Shown here piece after piece: positions 41,458-49,212 of a stretch of DNA of 49,742 nt. Source of the DNA: Clostridia bacterium (GTDB taxonomy: Bacteria > Bacillota_A > Clostridia > Oscillospirales > CAG-272); the NCBI GenBank assembly GCA_017936125.1, contig JAGBGE010000005.1, forward strand, positions 1-49,742, in the 5' to 3' direction. The notes under the pieces were generated by a model. That model did not search any database. It saw only the letters and a program-made list of their open reading frames with translations, and was not told where the DNA came from. The translations under genes and the position numbers were made by a program. Position 1 is the first letter of the stretch, and each line of letters starts with the position of its first letter.

Positions 41458-41503
41458 AAAAACGGCTAAAATGCGCACGTTAGTTGGCATTTTAACCGTT
41501 TTT
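41458..41503. terminator. Terminator between the membrane-protein gene and trxB
   Basis: AAAAACGG plus TAAAATGC (41458-41474) pairs with GCATTTTA plus CCGTTTTT (41487-41503) with one unpaired base on one side. A-run and T-run on opposite flanks make it bidirectional for the convergent genes. Confidence 0.85.
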
Positions 41504-41546
41504 CTTATATATTTTTACATTGGTATAGCAGATAATAATTTCGGAT

Positions 41547-42467
41547 TTACTTTATCGAATCCAAAAATCTTATCGCTGCGAGGGCTGCGACTGCGCCGTC
41601 GGCGGTGGCAGTGGTTATCTGGCGAACGCTCTTGGTACGGCAATCGCCTGCGGCAAAGATGCCGCCTCTGGAACCCGCGGGGACACAGTCCTCGCCCGCC
41701 TCGATGTAGCCGTTCTCGCTGAGGGTTGCCACGTTCCTGAACGGCTCGTTCTCGGGCACCTGACCAATCGCTACGAACATTCCGTCGAGCTTCAGCTCGC
41801 TTTTTTCACCCGTCTGGGTGTTCTCTATCTCAATTCCCGCAAATGCCTCGCCCTCGGTGAGTATTCCACGCACTACGCTTGAGTAAATGAAGTCTACGTT
41901 GGGCTTATCGGCAAGGATTTTTTGCAGTCTCGGCTCTCCAGTGAGGTAGGCAAGATTTTGCACAACCGTGACGCTCGCCGCGCTATCCGAGAGAAGCACT
42001 GCGTCCTGGAGCGCCGAGTTGCCGCCGCCGATAACCGCAACGCGTCTGCCCTTGAAGAACGCGCCGTCGCAGACCGCGCAATAGGAGATTCCCTCTCCGA
42101 CGAAGCGAAGCTCGTCATCGATCCCCAGCGTTCTGTGATGCGAGCCGGAGGCTATGATAACCGAGCGAGCGCCAAAGCGCTTGCCAACGCAGTTCACGCT
42201 GTAATTACCTGCCTCGCCCGTGACCGAGGTGACCTCGTCAAGCTCAATCTCTGCCCCCTGCGCCATAACCTGCTCGAGCAGCTTGTCGGCAAACTCGTTA
42301 CCGCTCATCTCGATGAAGCCGGGGTAATTTTCCACCCTCGGTGAGTGGGTAATCTGACCGCCGAAGGTTTCCTTTTCTATAACCAAGACGCTTTTTTCCG
42401 CGCGTCTTGCATAAAGCGCCGCTGTGAGTCCCGCAGGGCCCGCGCCGACGATGATAATATCGTACAT
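41547..42467 (-). CDS. trxB: Thioredoxin reductase
   Basis: 306 residues, full length. FAD/NADPH flavoenzyme that reduces thioredoxin-like proteins. FAD-binding IIVGAGPAGLTAALYARRA at the N-terminus, active-site CxxC in SYCAVCDGAFF (about residues 130-134), NADPH-binding VAVIGGGNSALQDAVLL and the C-terminal GIFAAGDCR motif are intact. It lies downstream of nrdD on the same strand, 132 bp away with a hairpin and heptamer arrays between. Given the CPxC redoxin domain at the end of NrdD, TrxB is a natural electron donor; that link is inference. Confidence 0.95.
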   Translation of the reverse strand: MYDIIIVGAGPAGLTAALYARRAEKSVLVIEKETFGGQITHSPRVENYPGFIEMSGNEFADKLLEQVMAQGAEIELDEVTSVTGEAGNYSVNCVGKRFGARSVIIASGSHHRTLGIDDELRFVGEGISYCAVCDGAFFKGRRVAVIGGGNSALQDAVLLSDSAASVTVVQNLAYLTGEPRLQKILADKPNVDFIYSSVVRGILTEGEAFAGIEIENTQTGEKSELKLDGMFVAIGQVPENEPFRNVATLSENGYIEAGEDCVPAGSRGGIFAAGDCRTKSVRQITTATADGAVAALAAIRFLDSIK

Positions 42468-42490
42468 ATCTTAATTCCTTTCGGAAAATA

Positions 42491-42525
42491 AATTAGGAAT
42501 CAGAAATTGTAAATTCAAAATTCAT
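42491..42525 (+). repeat. Heptamer array, five units, upstream of trxB
   Basis: AATTAGG, AATCAGA, AATTGTA, AATTCAA, AATTCAT in unbroken 7-bp phase. It reads opposite to the flanking minus-strand genes and, with the array at 42582-42595, forms an inverted pair bounding the nrdD-trxB gap. Confidence 0.85.
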
Positions 42526-42546
42526 TTTTCCATTATGATATATTTT

Positions 42547-42570
42547 AGCCCCCCTTTTGAAAGAGGGGCT
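42547..42570. other. GC-rich hairpin between nrdD and trxB
   Basis: AGCCCCCCTTT pairs with AAGAGGGGCT around TGA. In the nrdD direction it lacks a U-run (followed by AAAAT), so termination would be partial; some read-through into trxB is plausible. Confidence 0.5.
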
Positions 42571-42581
42571 ATTCGTTTTTT

Positions 42582-42595
42582 TGCAATTCCGAATT
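42582..42595 (-). repeat. Heptamer pair after nrdD stop
   Basis: On the minus strand AATTCGG, AATTGCA, starting 4 bp after the nrdD stop codon. Orientation matches the copies after dpaB, mscL, trpB and nrdG. Confidence 0.65.
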
Positions 42596-42599
42596 TGAC

Positions 42600-45011
42600 T
42601 TAGGCTTTAGTTGCCATCTTTTCGCAGAAGGCTTTTATATTCGACGGATTCGCTATCTTCTTCACGCTGTCGTCACCGACAAGTACGAGAGTGGGCGCTT
42701 CCTTGATGCCGTATTCAAGAGCAAGCTCCGCGTTGTCCTCAACGAGCACGGTTTCGTAATCAACGCCGACGCCGTCAAGGAACATCTTTGCCATACGGCA
42801 CTTGGGGCAGGTTGCGGTGGTGAAGAGAATGAACTTTTTGTCGGACTCTGCCGCTTCGATCTCTGCTACCGCTGCCGCGTGAGCCTCCTCTACCGCGAAG
42901 GGCATATCACCGAGAATGGGGCCCTTGCCGGTAAGCTTTGATTCAGCGTATACCCTTCTGTGCTTGTATTCCTGAGTCTTACCGTCGTTCCAGTTCTGTA
43001 CGGGACGGTAGTAGCCTGTGATACGGCTGTATACCTCGGTCTTCTCACCGCAGTCGGGACAGGTGAACTGCTCGCCTGCTATGTAGCCGTGGTTCTTACA
43101 AACCGAGTAGGTAGGAGATATAGAATAATAAGGAAGCTTATAGTTATCCGCAATAGTGCGAACGAGGTTGGCTGCCGACTTCCACGACGGAAGCTTTTCG
43201 CCAAGGTATGCGTGGAATACCGTACCCGAGGTGTAGAGGGTGTGGAGCTCGTCCTGCATATCAAGCGCCTCGAAGATATCGTCGGTGTAGCCAACAGGAA
43301 GATGCGAGGAGTTGGTGTAGTAGGGAGTGTTGCCCTGTGTCTTATCGGATGCGGTGATAATGTCGGGATAGAACTTACGGTCGTGCTTTGCAAGACGGTA
43401 AGAGGTGGACTCAGCGGGAGTAGCTTCGAGGTTGTAGAGGTCGCCATACTTCTCCTGATAGTCGGAGAGGCGCTCTCTCATATGATTGAGAACGTTCTTG
43501 GTAAACTCACGGGTTTCGGCGTGAGTCATATCCTTTCTCAGCCACTTGGCGTTAAGGCCTGCCTCGTTCATACCGACAAGACCGATAGTCGAGAAGTGGT
43601 TATTGAAGGTGCCGAGGTAGCGCTTGGTGTAGGGATAGAGTCCCTCGCCCATAAGCTTGGTGATAATATCGCGCTTAACCTTAAGCGAACGCGCGGAGAT
43701 GTCAAGCAGGCGGTCAAGGCGCTTGTAGAAGTCAGCCTCGTTCTCCGCAAGATATGCAATTCTCGGCATATTGATGGTAACGACGCCGATAGAGCCTGTT
43801 GACTCGCCCGAGCCGAAGAAGCCGCCTGACTTCTTACGAAGCTCACGAAGGTCAAGACGGAGTCTGCAACACATCGAACGAACGTCGCTCGGCTCCATAT
43901 CACTGTTGATGTAGTTGGAGAAATAGGGTGTGCCGTACTTCGCGGTCATCTCGAAGAGGAGCTTGTTGTTCTCGCTCTCCGACCAGTCGAAGTCACGGGT
44001 AATAGAATAAGTAGGAATAGGATACTGGAAGCCGCGGCCGTTGGCGTCGCCCTCTATCATCGTTTCGATAAAGGCGCGGTTGACCATATCCATTTCCTTT
44101 TTACAGTCCTTGTACTTGAAGTCCATCTGCTTGCCGCCTACGATAGCGGGAAGCTCGGCAAGGTCGGCAGGAACGGTCCAGTCGAGAGTGATGTTCGAGA
44201 AGGGAGCCTGAGTACCCCAGCGCGAAGGAGTGTTTACGCCGTAGATAAAGGACTCAACGCACTTCTTAACCTGCTCGTAGGAGAGGTTATCCACCTTGAC
44301 GAAGGGAGCGAGATATGTATCAAACGAGGAGAACGCCTGCGCGCCTGCCCACTCGTTCTGCATAATGCCGAGGAAGTTGACCATCTGATTACAGAGGGTA
44401 GCGAGGTGCTTTGCGGGGGCAGAGGTAATCTTGCCCGTTACGCCGCCGAGGCCCTCCTCTATAAGCTGCTTGAGCGACCAGCCCGCGCAGTAACCTGTGA
44501 GCATCGAGAGGTCGTGGATATGTATATCAGCGTTGCGGTGCGCGTTCGCAATCTCCTCGTCGTAAATCTCCGAGAGCCAATAGTTAGCGGTAATCGCACC
44601 CGAGTTGTTGAGGATAAGACCGCCGACCGAGTAGGTAACGGTGGAGTTCTCCTTAACGCGCCAGTCGTTAATCTTGACGTAGTTATCAACGGTTGCCTTG
44701 TAGTCAAGCACGGTGGACTTCATCGCGCGCAGCTTAGCTCTCTGGCGGCGGTAAAGGATATACGCCTTCGCAACGTCATCGTAGCCTGCTTGGATAAGCA
44801 CAGACTCGACGGAGTCCTGAATATCCTCGACTGCGATATGACCGTCCTTAATCTTCGGCTCGAAGTCAGCGGTGACCTTGAGCGCGAGAAAATCTATGAT
44901 GCCGGGAGTATAATTTCTCTCCTGCGCATCGAAGGCAAGCGCAATCGCTTCGCATATTTTCTTTATATCAAAATCAACTATCTTACCATCTCTTTTTTGT
45001 ACGGTATACAT
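42600..45011 (-). CDS. nrdD: Anaerobic ribonucleoside-triphosphate reductase with C-terminal redoxin domain
   Basis: 803 residues. Class III RNR reduces NTPs to dNTPs with a glycyl radical installed by NrdG. N-terminal ATP-cone (about 1-95, YTVQKRDGKIVDFD); ten-stranded barrel with DIHIHDLSMLTGYCAGWSL, RGFQYPIPTYS and the finger-loop neighbourhood STGSIGVVTINMPR; C-terminal zinc site CKNHG...CPDCG and the glycyl radical Gly at about 666 in RITGYYRP. An ordinary NrdD ends soon after; here a linker and a thioredoxin/glutaredoxin-like domain (about 715-803) follow, with ATCPKCRMAKMFL (CPKC about 734-737). Two NrdR-like boxes flank its promoter. Shine-Dalgarno AAGGAGA. Confidence 0.96.
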   Translation of the reverse strand: MYTVQKRDGKIVDFDIKKICEAIALAFDAQERNYTPGIIDFLALKVTADFEPKIKDGHIAVEDIQDSVESVLIQAGYDDVAKAYILYRRQRAKLRAMKSTVLDYKATVDNYVKINDWRVKENSTVTYSVGGLILNNSGAITANYWLSEIYDEEIANAHRNADIHIHDLSMLTGYCAGWSLKQLIEEGLGGVTGKITSAPAKHLATLCNQMVNFLGIMQNEWAGAQAFSSFDTYLAPFVKVDNLSYEQVKKCVESFIYGVNTPSRWGTQAPFSNITLDWTVPADLAELPAIVGGKQMDFKYKDCKKEMDMVNRAFIETMIEGDANGRGFQYPIPTYSITRDFDWSESENNKLLFEMTAKYGTPYFSNYINSDMEPSDVRSMCCRLRLDLRELRKKSGGFFGSGESTGSIGVVTINMPRIAYLAENEADFYKRLDRLLDISARSLKVKRDIITKLMGEGLYPYTKRYLGTFNNHFSTIGLVGMNEAGLNAKWLRKDMTHAETREFTKNVLNHMRERLSDYQEKYGDLYNLEATPAESTSYRLAKHDRKFYPDIITASDKTQGNTPYYTNSSHLPVGYTDDIFEALDMQDELHTLYTSGTVFHAYLGEKLPSWKSAANLVRTIADNYKLPYYSISPTYSVCKNHGYIAGEQFTCPDCGEKTEVYSRITGYYRPVQNWNDGKTQEYKHRRVYAESKLTGKGPILGDMPFAVEEAHAAAVAEIEAAESDKKFILFTTATCPKCRMAKMFLDGVGVDYETVLVEDNAELALEYGIKEAPTLVLVGDDSVKKIANPSNIKAFCEKMATKA

Positions 45012-45041
45012 GCGTTTTTCTCCTTGCTTTTTTTCGGTGTT

Positions 45042-45064
45042 AAAAAATAACCCCGAAGGGTTAT
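45042..45064 (-). terminator. Terminator-like hairpin in the nrdD leader
   Basis: On the minus strand ATAACCC, loop TTCG, GGGTTAT (45047-45064), then a run of T (45042-45046). It sits between the promoter and the nrdD Shine-Dalgarno, so it would have to be bypassed for expression: an attenuator candidate. The UUCG loop is exceptionally stable. Confidence 0.65.
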
Positions 45065-45086
45065 ACGTTATTTTTAATGTTCTTTT

Positions 45087-45115
45087 ATCATATCACAAAT
45101 ATAGTGCTTTGTCAA
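45087..45115 (-). promoter_or_regulatory. Sigma-A promoter of nrdD
   Basis: On the minus strand TTGACA (45110-45115), 17-bp spacer, TATGAT (45087-45092). An NrdR-like box fills the spacer exactly. Confidence 0.85.
45093..45108 (-). promoter_or_regulatory. NrdR-box-like operator 1, in the nrdD promoter spacer
   Basis: On the minus strand AGCACTATATTTGTGA. It matches the NrdR consensus (ACACTATATATTGTGT-like palindrome, core CACTATAT...GTG) at most positions. Binding here would occlude RNA polymerase. Confidence 0.75.
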
Positions 45116-45154
45116 TCGGAAAATACAAGATTTAGTTCCGGAAAAACATTTTCG

Positions 45155-45170
45155 TCACTATATCTAGTCG
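45155..45170 (-). promoter_or_regulatory. NrdR-box-like operator 2
   Basis: On the minus strand CGACTAGATATAGTGA. Its centre is 62 bp from the first box, about six helical turns, so both could face the same side of the DNA. NrdR usually binds paired boxes spaced by integral turns. Confidence 0.7.
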
Positions 45171-45190
45171 GGCATTTTTGCTAAAAAATA

Positions 45191-45247
45191 GAAAAACCGC
45201 CCCAAAGCCTTGATTTATCTGACTTTTCGGGCGGTCTTTTTTTCATC
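45191..45247. terminator. Terminator beyond nrdG
   Basis: ACCGCCC (45196-45202) pairs with GGGCGGT (45229-45235) with a long loop, flanked by AAAAA on one side and a T-run on the other. In the minus direction it closes the fakA-like to nrdG operon before the nrdD promoter region. Confidence 0.75.
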
Positions 45248-45395
45248 AAAAAAATTTCGTATTTTTTGCATTTTTGTGCAATTTACCAATTGACATTTTT
45301 TATGGCAATTTAATCCGTGGCAGAATTTTCGCGCCTTTTTCAAATACGAGCGAAAATGAGAGATTTTTGTCTGTTTTTGACAGCGCGAGATGACT

Positions 45396-45430
45396 GAAAA
45401 TTCCGAATTTCTAATTTTGAATCCCTAATT
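45396..45430 (-). repeat. Heptamer array, five units, after nrdG
   Basis: On the minus strand AATTAGG, GATTCAA, AATTAGA, AATTCGG, AATTTTC in phase, starting about 4 bp after the nrdG stop codon. Confidence 0.85.
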
Positions 45431-45434
45431 TTCC

Positions 45435-46115
45435 CTACCTCGCCTCTGCCGTAGGAATAAATTCCCGCGCCGCAGAGAGAAGCTCGCTCATCTCCTCGCT
45501 CGTGGGCGGAGTCAGACCTCCGACAAGGATATCGCCCTCGTCACGATAGCGCTGGAGATAATACCTATCCTCACCGGTCAGCCACTCACCGATAGCGCGG
45601 ATATCCTCTGCCGTGTGCAATTCGTGCGTGACGGTGGTGCGGAATTCGTGGGGTATACCCGATTTCTTGATAATCTCCACGCTCTCCTTGACACGCGTGA
45701 GGTCGTAGCCCTCGATGCCGACGGTTTCGGCATATCTCGCGGGCGAATTCTTGACGTCCATGGCGATATAATCGACGAGCCCGTCTGCTATCAGCGCCGA
45801 GATAACCTCGGGAGCGGTGCCGTTGGTGTCAAGCTTGACCAAGAAGCCGAGCGACTTGATTTTGCTCGCGAAATCAGCGATATCCGACTGCAAGGTCGGC
45901 TCGCCGCCGCTGATGCACACGCCGTCAAGCCTACCGACGCGCGACGAAAGAAAGGCGAAGAACTCATCCTCGCCTATCATATCTCCCTCGCCCAAGACGA
46001 GCGAGGCGTTATGGCAGAAGGGACAGCGCAGATTGCAGCCGCCCGTGAATACCGTACAGGCAACCCTCTCGGGATAGTCGAGAAGCGTCAGCCTCTGAAG
46101 TCCGAGAAGGCGCAT
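45435..46115 (-). CDS. nrdG: Anaerobic ribonucleotide reductase activating protein (radical SAM)
   Basis: 226 residues. Radical SAM activase: CxxxCxxC at Cys27, Cys31 and Cys34 (GGCNLRCPFCHN) binds the 4Fe-4S cluster that cleaves S-adenosylmethionine to generate the NrdD glycyl radical; VCISGGEPTLQSD is the SAM-binding GGE motif. The sequence fits the longer NrdG2-type activase. It is not next to nrdD in one operon: it is the last gene of the lipid cluster, overlapping the acyl carrier gene by 1 bp (TAATG), with a terminator and the nrdD promoter between them. A role in activating another glycyl radical enzyme cannot be excluded. Confidence 0.9.
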   Translation of the reverse strand: MRLLGLQRLTLLDYPERVACTVFTGGCNLRCPFCHNASLVLGEGDMIGEDEFFAFLSSRVGRLDGVCISGGEPTLQSDIADFASKIKSLGFLVKLDTNGTAPEVISALIADGLVDYIAMDVKNSPARYAETVGIEGYDLTRVKESVEIIKKSGIPHEFRTTVTHELHTAEDIRAIGEWLTGEDRYYLQRYRDEGDILVGGLTPPTSEEMSELLSAAREFIPTAEAR

Positions 46116-46339
46116 TACTTAACCTTTTCCTCTATGTAACGGCAGACATCGCCAACCGTTTCAAACTTGACGAACTCGGTGAACTTGAAGCCGAATTCCT
46201 CCTCAATCTCCATTGACATCATCATCATAGCGAGCGAGTCGAACTTGAGATCCTCCTTGAGTCTGGTTGTCTCGGAGAGTCCGTCGGTCGATACCGCGGG
46301 GTCCACCTTGTTTATTATTTTGGTGAGTCTTTCAATCAT
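46115..46339 (-). CDS. Acyl carrier protein
   Basis: 74 residues, one four-helix ACP. The phosphopantetheine attachment Ser35 is in KFDSLAMMMM (the DSL motif), flanked by the acidic helix II (SMEIEEEFGF) that docks partner enzymes. It lies between a GNAT-like acyltransferase gene and nrdG, three genes below plsX. It could be the general fatty acid ACP or a dedicated carrier for the GNAT-like partner; gene order favours a local partnership but does not prove it. Confidence 0.92.
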   Translation of the reverse strand: MIERLTKIINKVDPAVSTDGLSETTRLKEDLKFDSLAMMMMSMEIEEEFGFKFTEFVKFETVGDVCRYIEEKVK

Positions 46340-46350
46340 TGCTTTTCTCC

Positions 46351-47478
46351 TTAAAAGTTTTTTAGATACGAGCGGCGGCGCTTGTGGTGGCGAGCGTTAA
46401 AGAGCTTCCACTGCGACATTACCGCCTCGTTGGTTTCGAGGTTGAGGTTGGTTTCCATCTTCTCGATTTCACCGCGCTCAAGCATACCCATCATAATGTT
46501 CATCATTACCGCGTTAAGTCCCGAATTCTGATACTCCGGGCGCACGGCTATGAGTCCAAGGTCAAGCGCTTTCGGCTTATTTGCTACCCTCAGGAGTCTG
46601 ATGAGCGCGGGCAGAGTCAATCTGCCGCCACTCTTTTTGAGCGCGTCGCCAAGATTCGGGAATCCAAGCCCGAAGGCAACGACTTTTTCGTTTTCGTCGC
46701 AGATGAAGATAGCAAACTCCTTCTTGATAAGCAGAACGAATTGCTCAACAAGCTCGTTTTTCATCTTCTCGGTGAAGGGTACGACACCGTAGAGGTGCGC
46801 GTAGCACTCCTCAAGGCACTCGAAGAAGCCATCCTTGTATTTCGCTATATAGTCCTTCTTCGACATATCGGTGCTTGCTACGTGAAGCCTGTTAAGCTCC
46901 AGAGAGCGAGCTGCCACACGCGCGAGCATCTCATTCTTTTTCTCGGGCGCGCGAAGCTCAAACTCCATCCAATCGACCTCTTTTACAAGACCTGCGTCCT
47001 CGACAAGCTCGGGATAGTATTCATAGTTATACTGCTCCTCGTAGGTCTGGTTCTCCTCAAAGCCCCAGATAAGCAAGCCCTCGCGGTCAAGGTCACTGTA
47101 GCCCAGCGGTCCGCAGAGCTGATTCATTCCCTTCGCCCTTCCCCACTCCTCAAGAGCCGAGAAGAGAGCGCGGGAGACCTCTTTATCGTTTATCGCGTCA
47201 AATCGTGTGAAGCGAATGCGCTTCTCGTTATGTAATTCGTTATATTGCTTCTGCAAAATTCCCTGAATTCTGCCGACCACTCTGCCCTCGCGTCTGGCGA
47301 GCAGGAAAATCGAGTCTGCTATCTCGGGCTCTCCGCCCCTCTTGACGAGATTAACCTCATCGGAATAGATAAGCGGCACAAAATAGGGATTGCCCTTATA
47401 AAGCTTCAGAGGAAATTCAACGAATTCCTTGATATCACGCTTGGTTTTCACCTCGCTGATTACAACTGTGTTAGCCAT
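46351..47478 (-). CDS. GNAT-like acyltransferase, function unknown
   Basis: 375 residues from ATG 47478, set by AAAAGGACT upstream (the frame is open to 47508 but without a site). The region FVEFPLKLYKGNPYFVPLI and the C-terminal LDLGLIAVRPEYQNSGLNAVMMNIMMGML resemble large GNAT-like proteins in which the second motif carries the V-x-P-x-Y-Q-x-x-G acyl-CoA/ACP loop. The acceptor is unknown. It is flanked by plsX and an acyl carrier gene, so an acyl-ACP donor is an attractive inference. Confidence 0.75.
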   Translation of the reverse strand: MANTVVISEVKTKRDIKEFVEFPLKLYKGNPYFVPLIYSDEVNLVKRGGEPEIADSIFLLARREGRVVGRIQGILQKQYNELHNEKRIRFTRFDAINDKEVSRALFSALEEWGRAKGMNQLCGPLGYSDLDREGLLIWGFEENQTYEEQYNYEYYPELVEDAGLVKEVDWMEFELRAPEKKNEMLARVAARSLELNRLHVASTDMSKKDYIAKYKDGFFECLEECYAHLYGVVPFTEKMKNELVEQFVLLIKKEFAIFICDENEKVVAFGLGFPNLGDALKKSGGRLTLPALIRLLRVANKPKALDLGLIAVRPEYQNSGLNAVMMNIMMGMLERGEIEKMETNLNLETNEAVMSQWKLFNARHHKRRRSYLKNF

Positions 47479-47523
47479 ATTTTTAGTCCTTTTCTTGCGA
47501 AAATGCAAATCACAATTTACATT

Positions 47524-48522
47524 TTAGGTGGTTATCGTTTCTTTTTTACTCGCAAGGTCTGAGTCAATGAACATTTTGGTGAGCATACCGACGGTGTTGA
47601 CAACCGTCTGCTCGTTCGACGAGCCGTGCATCTTGAAGACCGGCTTTCTCACACCGAGAATAACCGCGCCACCCATAGAGTTGAAGTCATATAGCCCTTT
47701 GAGGCGGTATGCAAGCTCGAGGTATCGTTCCTCTCCCGTCTCATTCGCCAGCTTGACGATGTCGGTGATAATTCTGCGCGCTGTGCCCTCTGTGGTTTTG
47801 AGGAGAACGTTGCCAGAAAAGCCGTCTGCCACAAGCACGTCGCACGAGCCTGTGAGAGCGTTAGTGCCTTCGACGTTACCGACAAAGTTGACGTCATCCG
47901 CCCCGTCGAGCAGGAGATGAGTCTCCTTGACGAGCGCATTACCCTTAGCGCTCTCCGCGCCGTTGGAGAGAAGCGCAACCCTCGGGGAATCTATTTTATG
48001 TAATGCCTTCATAAAATCTCTGCCGAGTCTGGCAAAATGCAGGAGCATCTGCGCGGTGCAATCAATCGTTGCGCCCGTGTCAACAAGGCAGGTTTCGCCG
48101 CCGTTCTCCGCGGGAAGCACCGCGGCAAGCGCGGGACGCACACGCTCCGGAGTCGAGAGAAATCTCATAGCGCCTGCGATAAGCGCACCCGTATTTCCCG
48201 CGCTGATAAAGCCCAGCAGGTCATCTCTCTCCGAGAGAGCCGCAAGAGCTCGTACGAGCGAGGAATCAGGCTTCTGGAAAAGCGCTGTGGCAGGACTGTC
48301 GTGGTTGGTGATAACGTCGCCTGCGTGAATTATTTCAATACGGCTGCCGATAAGAGAGGCGGCGCCGCATTCGGTCGCGTATTTTTTGATTTTTTCTTCG
48401 TCACCGACGAGAGTCAGGAGAAGTGACGGGTATTTTTCGAGCGCGAGAGCCGCCCCCTTCACTACTGTGGCAGCGCCCTTATCGCTACCCTCGGTATCAA
48501 TAACTATTCTGTATTTTTCCAT
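47524..48522 (-). CDS. plsX: Phosphate acyltransferase PlsX
   Basis: 332 residues, full length. PlsX converts acyl-ACP and phosphate to acyl-phosphate, the donor for PlsY in the first step of phosphatidate synthesis. Family features: IVIDTEGSDKGAATVVKGA at the start, FISAGNTGALIAGAM, CLVDTGATIDC, GNVEGTNALTGSCDVLVADGFSGNVLLKTTEG and GGAVILGVRKPVFKMHGSS at the end. The usual downstream fabD/fabG genes are missing; the GNAT-like, acp and nrdG genes follow instead. Confidence 0.95.
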   Translation of the reverse strand: MEKYRIVIDTEGSDKGAATVVKGAALALEKYPSLLLTLVGDEEKIKKYATECGAASLIGSRIEIIHAGDVITNHDSPATALFQKPDSSLVRALAALSERDDLLGFISAGNTGALIAGAMRFLSTPERVRPALAAVLPAENGGETCLVDTGATIDCTAQMLLHFARLGRDFMKALHKIDSPRVALLSNGAESAKGNALVKETHLLLDGADDVNFVGNVEGTNALTGSCDVLVADGFSGNVLLKTTEGTARRIITDIVKLANETGEERYLELAYRLKGLYDFNSMGGAVILGVRKPVFKMHGSSNEQTVVNTVGMLTKMFIDSDLASKKETITT

Positions 48523-48534
48523 TTGTTTTCCTTC

Positions 48535-49173
48535 CTATCGCAAGGCTATATAATACTCGGCTTCGGTCTGACCGCCGATATAAACGATTATCTGCACGTC
48601 CGGATAAAGCTCTCCAAGGCGCTCGGTTACGAACACGCGGCGCGCGTTAGTGACGCCACTGCCGACAATCAGCGTGATTATGCGGTGGGCGGGTTGAAGC
48701 AGCTTTTCAACCGACTCGAGCAGAGCCGCCTCAGCACTTCCTGCGTGAGAATACCTCACACCGCGCGAGGTGGCGGAGAATTTGTCAAAAAGGTCGCAGG
48801 ACTCGTGACGAATATCTATCGAAGTGACGGCTGAAATTGCCGAAATCGCCGCCGCATACTGCACATCCGCTATCTCGCCAAACGGCATAGCGGCAAGTGC
48901 CGCATAGCCCTCGGCAAAGGATTTGCAAGGCAGAACGCTGACAGACGGATTCGGGGCGCCTGCAAGCTTCGCTTCGGCATAAGCCGACTCGCCATTCGGC
49001 AGAATTATCACCCTGCTCTCTCCGCAGCGCATAATTGCAGCGTCAAAATCGTCAGCAATGAGCCGCTCGGTGTCGGTCACCGAGATAAGCGCGTCCGCGC
49101 CAAGCTCGAGCAGCAGCTCGCCGATTCCCTCACCCGTCGAGGTGGCAAGTATTATAGCCGTTTCATTTTTCAT
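48535..49173 (-). CDS. FakA C-terminal-like (DAK phosphatase/DegV-partner) stand-alone domain
   Basis: 212 residues from ATG 49173, chosen because CAGGAG lies 6-8 nt upstream. The stretch IGELLLELGADALISV...ESRVIILPNGESAYAEAKLA...VLPCKSFAEGYAALAAM resembles the middle and C-terminal region of FakA/YloV, where fatty acids are handed from the DegV-like FakB for phosphorylation. The N-terminal DAK2 kinase half, which binds ATP, is absent, and no kinase gene lies upstream in the window. In B. subtilis yloV (fakA) is a few genes from plsX, so this may be a remnant or split piece; it could also act on its own. Confidence 0.72.
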   Translation of the reverse strand: MKNETAIILATSTGEGIGELLLELGADALISVTDTERLIADDFDAAIMRCGESRVIILPNGESAYAEAKLAGAPNPSVSVLPCKSFAEGYAALAAMPFGEIADVQYAAAISAISAVTSIDIRHESCDLFDKFSATSRGVRYSHAGSAEAALLESVEKLLQPAHRIITLIVGSGVTNARRVFVTERLGELYPDVQIIVYIGGQTEAEYYIALR

Positions 49174-49212
49174 CTTCGTTCTCCTGTGATTTATACCGAA
49201 TATTTTTCCCAA

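Noticed and set aside
41450..41722. A 90-codon plus-strand frame starting in the terminator after the small membrane protein
   Set aside because: It begins inside a terminator hairpin and continues as the antisense of trxB; the hydrophobic start is coincidental.
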